DNA of 15,412 nt from Lachnospiraceae bacterium (lineage in GTDB: Bacteria; Bacillota; Clostridia; Lachnospirales; Lachnospiraceae), in contig CAAGQC010000067.1 in assembly GCA_900771995.1 (NCBI GenBank), positions 1-15,412 on the forward strand, given 5' to 3'. Shown one piece after another: positions 1 to 7,238 of this stretch (the stretch's first letter is position 1; the number at the start of each line of letters is the position of its first letter). The translations under genes and the position numbers were made by a program. The notes under the pieces are model-generated. The model was not told the DNA's origin. It searched no databases and worked only from the letters and a program-made list of their open reading frames with translations.

Positions 1-42
1 CCGCTACGCTCTGCTTCCGAAGCGAAAGCGGGTCTGATGGCC

Positions 43-732
43 TTACCCCCAGCGCGGGCTACGGGGACGTTCCGCTAACTTTCCATTTACCCTCAGCCAG
101 TCCCGCCCTACCTCGCAGGGCAGAAACAGTACCTTTACTCCGGCGGCTTCGGCTTCTGCCAGGGCGGTACCGAATTCCGGCTGCATTTCCACATAGGGGC
201 GGACTTCCGTTATGCCTTCCATCTGGATCACGAAGGCCACCACGCACTCATACCCGGCCTGCCTCGCTACGACCAGTTCCCGCAGGTGCTTTACGCCCCG
301 CTCGGTAGGGGCATCGGGGAAGTAGCCGATGCCATCGATCTCCAGCGTGCAGCCCTTCACTTCCATGAGGATTTTTCGATCCCCTTTTTCCAGATAGAAG
401 TCGATGCGGGAATTACCGTAGGTGTACTCCGGTCTCACCACATCAAGCTCCTGTGTTTCCAGCCATTCCTTCACGACCTTGTTGGGTGCCTGACTGTCAA
501 TATTAATCCAGCCGATCCTGTCCTTATAGACCGCCACCAGATCATACCGGGTCTTCCTTGCGGGATTGTCGGATTCCTCCAGCCGCACCGCCACCCCGGG
601 AAGCAGCAATTCCCGGCATCTTCCCGTATTCTTCACATGCACCGTCTCTGCCTTCCCGGCGATCTCCACATGTGCAATAAACCGGTTGGGACGGTCAATA
701 AACTTCCCGTCCACAATTTTTCCATACTTCAT
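43..732 (-). CDS. sfsA: SfsA family DNA/RNA nuclease (sugar fermentation stimulation protein A)
   Basis: SfsA proteins are widespread cytoplasmic proteins, first named for an effect on maltose use in E. coli and now usually called DNA/RNA nucleases. From the start at 732 the protein has 229 residues, close to the usual 230-240, and opens with the family-typical MKYGKI...RPNRFIAHV. Further hallmarks are HVKNTGRCREL (residues 32-42), NPARKTRYDL (56-65) and INIDSQAPN (77-85). A nuclease-like D111...E124-V-K126 arrangement is also visible. The frame stays open upstream to another ATG at 813, which would add 27 residues. That ATG has the stronger Shine-Dalgarno (GGGAGG, 10 nt away), while 732 has only AGGA at about 8 nt. 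I prefer 732 on family length and start. The gene follows the MATE gene on the same strand after about 180 bp, with no clear functional link. Confidence 0.9.
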   Translation of the reverse strand: MKYGKIVDGKFIDRPNRFIAHVEIAGKAETVHVKNTGRCRELLLPGVAVRLEESDNPARKTRYDLVAVYKDRIGWINIDSQAPNKVVKEWLETQELDVVRPEYTYGNSRIDFYLEKGDRKILMEVKGCTLEIDGIGYFPDAPTERGVKHLRELVVARQAGYECVVAFVIQMEGITEVRPYVEMQPEFGTALAEAEAAGVKVLFLPCEVGRDWLRVNGKLAERPRSPRWG

Positions 733-792
733 GCCAAATTTCCTATCCTTAACTCTACCCGCTGCCTGCGTCCGCTTGCTGCCTTCTACAGT

Positions 793-846
793 TTTCGGCG
801 TTGCTTCTTGCATTCGGCTTATACCTCCCGGCTTTCGGCGTTGCTT
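793..846. repeat. 14-bp direct repeat in the MATE-sfsA gap
   Basis: The 14-mer TTTCGGCGTTGCTT occurs at 793-806 and again at 833-846, 40 bp apart. One copy lies inside the possible N-terminal extension of SfsA and the other upstream of it. This suggests the extension is not conserved coding sequence. The rest of the gap (847-914) is GC-rich, with no U-tract terminator that I can see for the MATE gene. Confidence 0.6.
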
Positions 847-914
847 TCCTCTCCAAACCGCCAGGACGCTCCGGCATTCCCGGTGCCTCCGCGGGCGTTC
901 GTCACACTATCATC

Positions 915-2264
915 TTATCCGCACTCGCCATTCCGCAGGGACTTTACCAACAGTGGTACTTCGAACAGCATCATCACGATCCATCCGATCATGTTCGCCC
1001 AGGCCAGGCTGGCGAAATCCATATGCAGCAGACGGATCATTACAAATACTGCCACAACTCTGCCGAACATATTCATAAAAGTACTGTATAATGTCACTTT
1101 CAGATCGCCGATACCCCGGAAGAATCCTTGAATGCCGTTGGTCATGCCCGGCAGAATATACATCCAGGAGATCAGATGCAGATAACTGATGCCCAGAGAT
1201 ACCACCTGTGCATCCCCGTCCTCAGCGAACAGTGTCATGATCTGCGGAGCCAGTCCCCAGATGATGAAAAACAGGCCGATGGAATAGACCAGTTCGATCA
1301 ACAGGCCGGTCTGGAAGCCCTTCTTCATCCGCTCCTTGTGTCCGGCTCCCTTGTTCTGCGCCAGAAACGTCGTCATGGCATGTCCGATATTCTGCTGTGG
1401 CGTATAGGCAAAATCATCCACCCTATTCACCGCGGTAAATGCCGCCATGACCGCCACCCCCTGGGTATTGACCACAGACTGAATGATCAGCTTGCCTAGC
1501 TGCAGGCACACCTGCTGCATGGCGCTGGTGCTGCCGTAGCTGACCGTCTTGCCAAGGAGGCTCTTGTCGAACACCCACCATTTTTTCCCGAGGCACAGCA
1601 GCGGAATCTTTTTCTTGATGTAAATACCGCACAACAGGCAGCACAATCCCTCGCTGCACACCGTGGCAATGGCGCTTCCCGCCACGCCCCATCGCAGTAC
1701 CACGACAAAGAACAGATCTCCGAAAATATTCAGGAAAGCACTGGTCACCAGAAAATACAGCGGCGTCCTGCTGTCTCCCAACGCTCGCATGGTATTTGCC
1801 AGAAAATTATACATAAATGTAAAGATCAGTCCCAGGAAAATGATCCTAAGATATGCCGCAGCTTCGGGAATTGCTGTCTCCGGTACCCGGATCAGCCGAA
1901 GCACCGGCGTGGCCAGCAACAGCATGACCAGAGAAAATACCACGGAGAATCCGCAGCCTGCCAGCATGGTCGTGCTGATCTGCTTCGACAGGGTATCGTA
2001 ATCCTTCGCCCCATACTGGGAGCTCATCAGAACACTGGCTCCCATGCACATCCCGCTGATCAGCAGGATCGCAATATTCATAATGGGAGTGGAGGTTCCT
2101 ACTGCCGCCAATGCCTGTTCGCCCACATATTTTCCCACAATGACGGAGTCCGCCGCATTGTAGGTCAGCTGAAACAGATTGCCCAGTACCAAAGGAATCG
2201 TAAAAGATACCAGTGGTAACAGTATCCTTCCCCGGGTCATGTCATGTTTCTCTATCGTGTTCAT
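915..2264 (-). CDS. MATE family efflux transporter
   Basis: This is a 449-residue multi-spanning inner-membrane antiporter of the multidrug and toxin extrusion family, which exports organic compounds in exchange for Na+ or H+. The length and the alternating hydrophobic segments fit the usual 12 helices, in two MatE halves. The N-terminus (MTRGRILLPLVSFTIPLVLGN, residues 9-29) and the following NAADSVIVGKYVG and MGASVLMSSQYGA segments are typical of the Firmicutes branch. The start at 2264 has an AAAGGA ribosome site about 10 nt upstream. Only 4 bp separate it from the stop of the anti-sigma gene, so it is almost certainly co-transcribed with the ECF sigma and anti-sigma genes and may be the main target of that sigma factor. 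The substrate cannot be read from the sequence. Confidence 0.92.
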   Translation of the reverse strand: MNTIEKHDMTRGRILLPLVSFTIPLVLGNLFQLTYNAADSVIVGKYVGEQALAAVGTSTPIMNIAILLISGMCMGASVLMSSQYGAKDYDTLSKQISTTMLAGCGFSVVFSLVMLLLATPVLRLIRVPETAIPEAAAYLRIIFLGLIFTFMYNFLANTMRALGDSRTPLYFLVTSAFLNIFGDLFFVVVLRWGVAGSAIATVCSEGLCCLLCGIYIKKKIPLLCLGKKWWVFDKSLLGKTVSYGSTSAMQQVCLQLGKLIIQSVVNTQGVAVMAAFTAVNRVDDFAYTPQQNIGHAMTTFLAQNKGAGHKERMKKGFQTGLLIELVYSIGLFFIIWGLAPQIMTLFAEDGDAQVVSLGISYLHLISWMYILPGMTNGIQGFFRGIGDLKVTLYSTFMNMFGRVVAVFVMIRLLHMDFASLAWANMIGWIVMMLFEVPLLVKSLRNGECG

Positions 2265-2268
2265 TGCT

Positions 2269-2979
2269 TTATTGTCCTTTCCTCGTCATTTTGCCTGGCA
2301 GATGCCTTCCCTGCTTTTCTATGACTTCTTCCTCTTGTGTCTCATTATCCGATGCTTCCGTGCTGCTCTCCGCCATTCCGCCGTCGCAGCAGGAATCTGC
2401 TCCCGCCATAGCACTCTCCGGCAATTCCGCTGCACTCTCCACCATGGCGCTATCCTGTCTGGCCGCCTCCAAAGCACCCTCTATCCCGGTACCCTCCGAC
2501 GCAGCCTCCGGCATGGCACTTTCCGGCCCGGCTCCTTTCACAGCTGCATCCGCCATATCCTCCGACATAGCTGCTCCCGCCGTGTCCTCACCGCTTATGC
2601 CATCACTCCCGGCCTCTTCCGCCCGCGCTGCGGCATACTGTTCCGCACGCGCTGCCTCATTTGCTTCCGGCATTGCCGTATCTGCTGTAATGCTGTACGC
2701 CAGCTGTGGTGCCGCCATTTCTGCACTACCGGTACTGTCCGCCATTTTGGTGCTGCTCATTGTCATATACATGACTCCTGCCACCACAAAACACAGGCAC
2801 GCCGCCGCAATGCGGGTTACATAGCGCATCGGGAACTTATGCACTTTTCTGGTATTGTTGCTTCCATTCTGTTCACTGCGAAGCAACAGTTCCTCGTCCA
2901 CTCCGGACATTGCCCGGAACAATTTCTCCTCTTTGGAGTCCTCATTCCTGTTGTTTTCCGTTCTGCTTTTATCACTCAT
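2269..2979 (-). CDS. Probable membrane anti-sigma factor with Ala/Glu-rich outer tail
   Basis: This is a 236-residue protein encoded directly after the ECF sigma gene. The first 50 residues are hydrophilic and contain LFRAMSGVDEELLLRSE (20-36), which resembles the short N-terminal motif I associate with clostridial ECF anti-sigma factors. One membrane segment follows at about 54-74 (VTRIAAACLCFVVAGVMYM), giving a cytoplasmic N-terminus and an outside C-terminus. The outer 160 residues are low-complexity, rich in Ala, Glu, Ser and Met. They contain four loose copies of [D/E][S/T]AM-x-E/G (100-106, 153-159, 176-182, 188-194) and end basic (MTRKGQ). No zinc anti-sigma (HxxxCxxC) motif is present. 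The frame can also start at GTG 2991; neither start has a strong ribosome site, and ATG 2979 has GGTG at about 9 nt. The anti-sigma role is inferred from position, topology and the N-terminal motif. Confidence 0.72.
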   Translation of the reverse strand: MSDKSRTENNRNEDSKEEKLFRAMSGVDEELLLRSEQNGSNNTRKVHKFPMRYVTRIAAACLCFVVAGVMYMTMSSTKMADSTGSAEMAAPQLAYSITADTAMPEANEAARAEQYAAARAEEAGSDGISGEDTAGAAMSEDMADAAVKGAGPESAMPEAASEGTGIEGALEAARQDSAMVESAAELPESAMAGADSCCDGGMAESSTEASDNETQEEEVIEKQGRHLPGKMTRKGQ

Positions 2980-3031
2980 ATTCTTTTTCACCGCTTTCGT
3001 CCGTTACTTTCCGCACAGTTTTCTTCTCCGT

Positions 3032-3592
3032 CTACAGAACGATTCCCTGCTGCTCCAGATATTTCTGCAGCTTTTTCCTCGTGCGGAACAGGGAAGTCTT
3101 CACGGTATTCAGATTCATTCCATAGCGTTTCGCGATCTCCGCGTACTCCTCCACGAACCAGTACCTACGCAGGAATACATTACACTCCTGCTCCGGCAGA
3201 GTATGCAGAAAAGCATTGATGCTCCGCTCCAGTTCCGCCGCCTCCACGGCTTCCTCGGTATTATGCGCTGCGGGAATACACTCCGCCAGTTCATCCAGCG
3301 TCGTATCCATGGCGCCGCTTCCGCGTTTCTGTGCATTTTTTGCCTTCCATCTATCAAACGATAAATTACGGGTGATTGTTCCCAGAAACAGGTCCAGACG
3401 GTTCGGTTTTTTCGGTGGGATGGCATTCCAGGCCCGCATCCAGGTATCATTCAGGCACTCCTCCGTATCCTCCCTGTCATGCAGGATATGGTAGGCGATG
3501 CTGTAACAATAATTTCCGTAGCTCTTCTGTGTCTCCGCAATGGCCTGTTCATTTCTCGCCCAGTACAGTTCCAATATCGCTGTATCTTCCAC
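3032..3592 (-). CDS. ECF-type RNA polymerase sigma factor (sigma-70 family)
   Basis: This 186-residue protein has the two-domain layout of extracytoplasmic-function sigma factors. Region 2 runs from about 22 to 90 (SYGNYCYSIAYHIL, DREDTEECLNDTWMRAWNAIPP, LFLGTITRNLSFDRWK) and binds core polymerase and the -10 element. Region 4 runs from about 128 to 180 (LPEQECNVFLRRYWFVEEYAEIAKRYGMNLNTVKTSLFRTRKKLQKYL) and includes a helix-turn-helix for the -35 element. The start is GTG at 3592 with a good ribosome site (AAGGAG, 6-7 nt upstream). The anti-sigma gene starts 52 bp after the stop and the MATE gene follows it, so the three form one operon. The gap to the upstream chemoreceptor gene is only 81 bp and is mostly a terminator hairpin, so the promoter probably lies in the 3' end of that gene, or expression depends on readthrough. 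Confidence 0.93.
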   Translation of the reverse strand: MEDTAILELYWARNEQAIAETQKSYGNYCYSIAYHILHDREDTEECLNDTWMRAWNAIPPKKPNRLDLFLGTITRNLSFDRWKAKNAQKRGSGAMDTTLDELAECIPAAHNTEEAVEAAELERSINAFLHTLPEQECNVFLRRYWFVEEYAEIAKRYGMNLNTVKTSLFRTRKKLQKYLEQQGIVL

Positions 3593-3607
3593 AGGGGTCT
3601 CCTTTCC

Positions 3608-3645
3608 AGAAAGGGCACTGCCACAATTTCTCTGTGACAGTGCCC
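3608..3645 (-). terminator. Intrinsic terminator after the chemoreceptor gene
   Basis: Read on the minus strand, GGGCACTG-t-CACA, a 7-nt loop, then TGTG-g-CAGTGCCC form a 13-bp stem with one U-G wobble (arms at 3613-3625 and 3633-3645). TTTCT follows. It lies between the chemoreceptor stop and the sigma GTG start. The short U-run suggests incomplete termination, so some readthrough into the sigma operon is possible. Confidence 0.75.
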
Positions 3646-3673
3646 CATTGCTTTTCTCTATGAACGCATCCGA

Positions 3674-5434
3674 CTAGAGCTGGAACTTTTTCGCATTGGC
3701 ATTCAGTGCATCAGCGATAACATTCAGCTGCGCCGTAGCCTGTCTGCAATCTTCCACGATCTCAGCCAGCTGATCCATGGTAGCCGCCGTCTCCTCAGTG
3801 CTTGCAGCATTATTCTGGGAGATCTCGGTCAGTCCGTCAATCTTCTCTACCACGTCAGTCTTGTAACTCTCAATATGATCCAGTTCTCCGGAGATCACAT
3901 TGATCTCACCTACCACCTTCTGAACCTCCTGATTCAAAGTACCGAAGACGTTCAGCGTCGTACCCAGCTTTTCGTTCTGCTGATGAATCTCGCCTACTAC
4001 ACCGTTCATGATCTCTACGCTCTGGTTGGAGTTACTGATCAGGTTCTCCACGATGCCACGGATCTTATCCGCAGATTCTCTGGACTGATCTGCCAGACCA
4101 CGGATTTCTTCAGCTACGACTGCAAATCCGCGACCCATTTCGCCGGCTCTTGCCGCCTCAATGCTTGCATTTAAGGACAACAGGTTCGTCTGGTTCGCAA
4201 TGCCTGCAATAATGTCGGTTGCTGCCTGAATAGCCTGTGCAGACTCGTTGGTAATATTGGTCTGCTTCTGTACCTGATCCACAGACTTCTGAGTATGGGA
4301 ACTGATCTCTAACAGTTCCTTCAGAGTGCTGTCTACGGTGGCATTACTGTCCTTCATGTTGGCAGCACTGCTGCTCAGGGCATTGACACTGTCTGCAGTA
4401 CGGTTCAGCGCATTGCTCATATCGTTCATGCTCTCGCTGACTTTCTGGGTATCCGCTGCCTGTGTGGTGGCACCCTGAGCAATCTCGTTCACTGCGGTAT
4501 TCACGGAAGAAATGGACTGTCCGATACTGTCAAAGTTGCTGGAGAATGTACCGGTAAATTCGTTCATATCCTTCATGGAATTATGGATATCCGCAATGAT
4601 TCTGGAGAATCCGGTCACTACGGAATATACTGCTCTTGCACTCTTACCTACTTCGTCGCTTCGATTCAGCAGCTTGTCGGGAACCTTAAAGTTCAGCTTG
4701 CCTTCCGCGATCTGGTCCAGATTACCCACAACGCCTATGAGAGCCTTGGAGATCAGACCTACCACAATAAAGGTGGAGACGCAGAATACTGCCACAAAGA
4801 TCAGAATAGCTACTGCTCTGCCGGTTACGATACCACTGTAAAGTCCCTCTACATCCTTTGCCGGAATGCACATAGCCAGAATACCTACCACACTGCCGTC
4901 CGTATTCTTTAACGGAGCCAGATATGCATAATAGCTGGTCTTTCCGAATTTTAAGGAATTGGAAAAATAGCTGGTTCCACCCAGTACTTTGGAGGATACA
5001 CTCTCGCTCAGCGCAATGCTCTCTCCGGTCAGGTTGGTCACTGCCAGATCTTTGCCCCAGAACATTGCCACATCCACACCGGCATTCTGCTTCATGCCAT
5101 CCAGTACCTGTTTATTATCCGTAAGATTCAATTCTCCCTTGTAGAGAGTTCCGTTCTCATACCGGAAATCCCCGGGTGCAGAATTGGTCAGGCTCATTTC
5201 CAGTGCATATTCCGTTGCCGACAACTCATGCTTCATCATCTCGTCGGAAATTCTGTCACCGGCGGAATTCAACGCCAGAATCGCGATCACCGCGATTGCT
5301 GCCAGCGGAACCAGTACGATCGCCAAGATCTTGACGACCATATTTGCTCCTTTTCTTCCTTTCAGATCATTAATACCACCAAGCGCGGTGCCGTTTTCCC
5401 CTTCATTCTGTCCTTTTTTTACTTCTTCTGCCAT
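3674..5434 (-). CDS. Methyl-accepting chemotaxis protein
   Basis: This is a 586-residue membrane chemoreceptor that signals through CheA/CheW. It has a hydrophilic cytoplasmic N-terminal stretch (1-32) and membrane helices at about 33-55 and 206-230. Between the helices lies an outside ligand-binding region of about 150 residues, probably a single Cache-like fold (MFWGKDLAVTN, FGKTSYYAYLAPL, GSVVGILAMCIP). A HAMP linker follows at about 230-285, then a long coiled signalling domain. The conserved hairpin tip is at 412-450 (IANQTNLLSLNASIEAARAG, GRGFAVVAEEIRGLADQS). No C-terminal CheR-docking pentapeptide is seen. The start has AAAGGAGG 11 nt upstream. The gene begins 79 bp after tcdA. No flagellar or che gene is in the window, so this is an orphan receptor, and its ligand is unknown. 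Confidence 0.95.
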   Translation of the reverse strand: MAEEVKKGQNEGENGTALGGINDLKGRKGANMVVKILAIVLVPLAAIAVIAILALNSAGDRISDEMMKHELSATEYALEMSLTNSAPGDFRYENGTLYKGELNLTDNKQVLDGMKQNAGVDVAMFWGKDLAVTNLTGESIALSESVSSKVLGGTSYFSNSLKFGKTSYYAYLAPLKNTDGSVVGILAMCIPAKDVEGLYSGIVTGRAVAILIFVAVFCVSTFIVVGLISKALIGVVGNLDQIAEGKLNFKVPDKLLNRSDEVGKSARAVYSVVTGFSRIIADIHNSMKDMNEFTGTFSSNFDSIGQSISSVNTAVNEIAQGATTQAADTQKVSESMNDMSNALNRTADSVNALSSSAANMKDSNATVDSTLKELLEISSHTQKSVDQVQKQTNITNESAQAIQAATDIIAGIANQTNLLSLNASIEAARAGEMGRGFAVVAEEIRGLADQSRESADKIRGIVENLISNSNQSVEIMNGVVGEIHQQNEKLGTTLNVFGTLNQEVQKVVGEINVISGELDHIESYKTDVVEKIDGLTEISQNNAASTEETAATMDQLAEIVEDCRQATAQLNVIADALNANAKKFQL

Positions 5435-5487
5435 GGATATAGCAACCTCCTTTGTACCCTTCTGTCTGCTCGTACATATATACAGAG

Positions 5488-5493
5488 ATTATA
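5488..5493 (-). promoter_or_regulatory. Possible -10 box upstream of the chemoreceptor gene
   Basis: A perfect TATAAT on the minus strand lies in the 79-bp tcdA-chemoreceptor gap, about 54 bp before the ATG. The hexamer 17 bp upstream (TAGCTT) is a poor -35 and there is no extended -10, so this is a weak call. I see no sigma-28-type motility promoter in the gap. Confidence 0.3.
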
Positions 5494-5513
5494 CCTCATT
5501 ATGCCCAAAAAAG

Positions 5514-6275
5514 CTATTCTTTTTCTGCGATCAGATCCTTGATCACTTCTCCGCCCAGAATCAGTCCGGCCACAGAAGGTACGAAGGAAATACTGCCGGG
5601 AATGGCTCTTCTGTCCGTGCATTTATGGGTGGATCCGGGAGGGCAGACACAGCCGGTGCGACAGCTGTTTTCCATATTTTCCAGCGGTTTTACGGAAGGT
5701 TCCGTGGAATACACCACTTTTAATTTCTTCACGCCGCGCTTTTTCAATTCCCTGCGCATGACCTTCGCCAGAGGACACATGGTGGTCTTGTAGATGTCCG
5801 CCACATGGAACTGGGTGGGGTCTAACTTATTGCCGGCTCCCATACAGCTGATGACGGGAACTCCGGCCTCCTTGGCCCGCATGATGATCTCCAGCTTGGC
5901 GGTCACGGTGTCCACCGCATCCACCACATAATCATACTGAGTAAAATCAAACTGATCCGCTGTCTCCGGCAAATAGAAGCATTTGTGTACCGTAACCTTT
6001 GCCTCGGGGTTGATGGTGTGAACTCGCTCCTCCATAACATCCACCTTGTATTTGCCGATGGTCTTTCTCGTGGCGATGATCTGTCGGTTGATATTGGTCA
6101 GGCAGACCTTGTCGTCGTCGATCAGGTCAAAAGCGCCCACGCCGCTGCGAGCCAAAGCCTCCACCACATATCCGCCGACACCGCCGATACCGAATACCGC
6201 CACTCTTGCACCATACAGACGCTGCATAGCCTCCTTGCCGATCAATAATTCTGTTCTGGAAAATTCATTTAACAT
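5514..6275 (-). CDS. tcdA: tRNA threonylcarbamoyladenosine dehydratase (TcdA/YgdL)
   Basis: This is a 253-residue E1-like enzyme of the ThiF/MoeB superfamily. TcdA uses ATP to cyclise t6A37 in ANN-decoding tRNAs to ct6A in the cytoplasm. The nucleotide-binding loop GIGGVGG is at 29-35, and the acidic and adenylate-binding stretch LIDDDKVCLTNINRQ is at 51-65. The N-terminal SRTELLIGKEAMQRL (6-20) and the C-terminal IPGSISFVPSVAGLILGGEVIKDL identify TcdA rather than ThiF or MoeB. The C-terminal half has a Cys cluster (C-x3-C-x-C-x7-C, around CVCPPG), which I recall as typical of Firmicutes members. The ATG at 6275 has a modest AGGA about 11 nt upstream. A promoter of its own appears to overlap the end of the preceding gene. 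The pectin genes upstream are unrelated in function. Confidence 0.93.
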   Translation of the reverse strand: MLNEFSRTELLIGKEAMQRLYGARVAVFGIGGVGGYVVEALARSGVGAFDLIDDDKVCLTNINRQIIATRKTIGKYKVDVMEERVHTINPEAKVTVHKCFYLPETADQFDFTQYDYVVDAVDTVTAKLEIIMRAKEAGVPVISCMGAGNKLDPTQFHVADIYKTTMCPLAKVMRRELKKRGVKKLKVVYSTEPSVKPLENMENSCRTGCVCPPGSTHKCTDRRAIPGSISFVPSVAGLILGGEVIKDLIAEKE

Positions 6276-6317
6276 AATTCACTGTTCCTACCAATCTACT
6301 GGGAATACTCTCGGAAA

Positions 6318-6345
6318 AGTATATCACATCTTTACAGATTGTCAT
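6318..6345 (-). promoter_or_regulatory. Likely sigma-A promoter for tcdA
   Basis: On the minus strand, ATGACA (6340-6345) and TATACT (6318-6323) each match consensus at five of six bases and are 16 bp apart. The -35 lies in the last codons of the isomerase gene. The predicted start near 6311 gives a 5' leader of about 36 nt. Confidence 0.5.
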
Positions 6346-7168
6346 AGAGTCCCTGTATAAAATTTTTCACCTGAATATTATTTTCCGGCGTGGTGTCTTC
6401 CAGTGTAGCATGGATAAAAGGCTTGCGCTCCTTCATAAACTTCAATACGGAAGTATAATCCATCTGTCCCAGACCACAGCCTACGGATCTTAATTTTCCG
6501 TCCTCGGGGATGAAGTCCTTCAGATGTACCATAGCCACATCCTCGCCCAGAAGATCGATGGCTTCGTCCACGATGGCCACCTGGTCCTTGTAATTGCAGT
6601 AATCCAGCAGATTCACCGGATCCAGAATGATCTGAAGGTTGGGAGAATTGATCTCATCCAGCACTCTTCTGGCTCTGGCGGGATTGTATACAATATGCTT
6701 CCACACCGGCTCGATGGCCATGACCACACCCATCTGCTCGGCATATTTTACTACCGGACGCAGGTTGGTGATAAAGGTCTGTAATGCCTCTTCTCCGTGG
6801 CATTCGGGTACCGCAGTGTAAGTCTCATTGGGTGCACCGGTCTCGGTTCCCACGACGCCGCAGCCCAGCCAGGAGGCAAAACGGATATGCGCCATATAGC
6901 GGTGGGTGATTTTGGCAAGCTGCTCCGGATTGGGATTTGCCAGATTCAGATAGCATCCCAGTACCGCCACATCCACCTGATTTTTTGCAAATACATTTTT
7001 CATGTACATGGCAAGTCCCGGTGTCAGCGCCTCATCCGTGGTGGGGAACTCACTGATCACCTTACCCGGAGCCAGATGCCCACAGGCAAAGCCAAGCTCA
7101 TGTACATTGGCTATACGCTCCTCGAAGGGAAGCTTTTTCGTATCATGTAAACGGATTCCTAACTGCAT
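6332..7168 (-). CDS. Sugar phosphate isomerase/epimerase-like TIM-barrel protein
   Basis: This is a 278-residue cytoplasmic protein of the xylose-isomerase-like / AP-endonuclease-2 TIM-barrel superfamily, which includes hydroxypyruvate isomerases, IolE/IolI and tagatose or psicose epimerases. The expected metal site is intact: E153 (AIEPVW), D183 (LDPVN), H215 (VHLKD) and E257 (LED). This supports a metal-dependent enol-type isomerisation or epimerisation. I chose ATG 7168 because GGAGG lies 5 nt upstream; the in-frame ATG at 7180 overlaps that site. The gene follows the GH28 gene by 70 bp in the uronate cluster, so the substrate is probably a pectin-derived sugar or sugar acid, but it cannot be fixed from the sequence. 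Confidence 0.82.
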   Translation of the reverse strand: MQLGIRLHDTKKLPFEERIANVHELGFACGHLAPGKVISEFPTTDEALTPGLAMYMKNVFAKNQVDVAVLGCYLNLANPNPEQLAKITHRYMAHIRFASWLGCGVVGTETGAPNETYTAVPECHGEEALQTFITNLRPVVKYAEQMGVVMAIEPVWKHIVYNPARARRVLDEINSPNLQIILDPVNLLDYCNYKDQVAIVDEAIDLLGEDVAMVHLKDFIPEDGKLRSVGCGLGQMDYTSVLKFMKERKPFIHATLEDTTPENNIQVKNFIQGLYDNL

Positions 7169-7186
7169 ATTTTCCTCCATTCCGCT

Positions 7187-7204
7187 TACGGCTTTCGGGC
7201 CGTA
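7187..7204 (-). other. Small mRNA hairpin between GH28 and isomerase genes
   Basis: TACGGC, a 6-nt loop and GCCGTA form a perfect 6-bp stem, 10 nt before the isomerase's GGAGG. There is no U-run, so it is not a terminator. It may act as an intercistronic stabiliser or processing site, or be incidental. Confidence 0.3.
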
Positions 7205-7238
7205 TTCTCTTCTGTTTATCTCTACTATATCAACTAAA

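Noticed and set aside
1..42. Possible terminator after sfsA
   Set aside because: Small overlapping GC-rich inverted repeats exist (GCTTC/GAAGC), but there is no U-run within the window.
286..1131. Long plus-strand open frame (281 codons) opposite sfsA and the MATE end
   Set aside because: It is antisense to two clear genes, its translation is low-quality (His/Pro/Arg-rich, no family match) and it lacks a ribosome site.
2269..2991. Frameshifted or degraded gene, given the low-complexity anti-sigma tail
   Set aside because: The frame is uninterrupted to a stop 4 bp before the MATE start, and the residue bias is consistent throughout, so I treat it as intact.
2179..3219. 346-codon plus-strand open frame opposite the anti-sigma and sigma genes
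   Set aside because: It is a Cys/His/Arg/Ser-rich shadow created by the GC-skewed, Ala-rich anti-sigma sequence on the other strand; the sigma factor on that strand is unmistakable.
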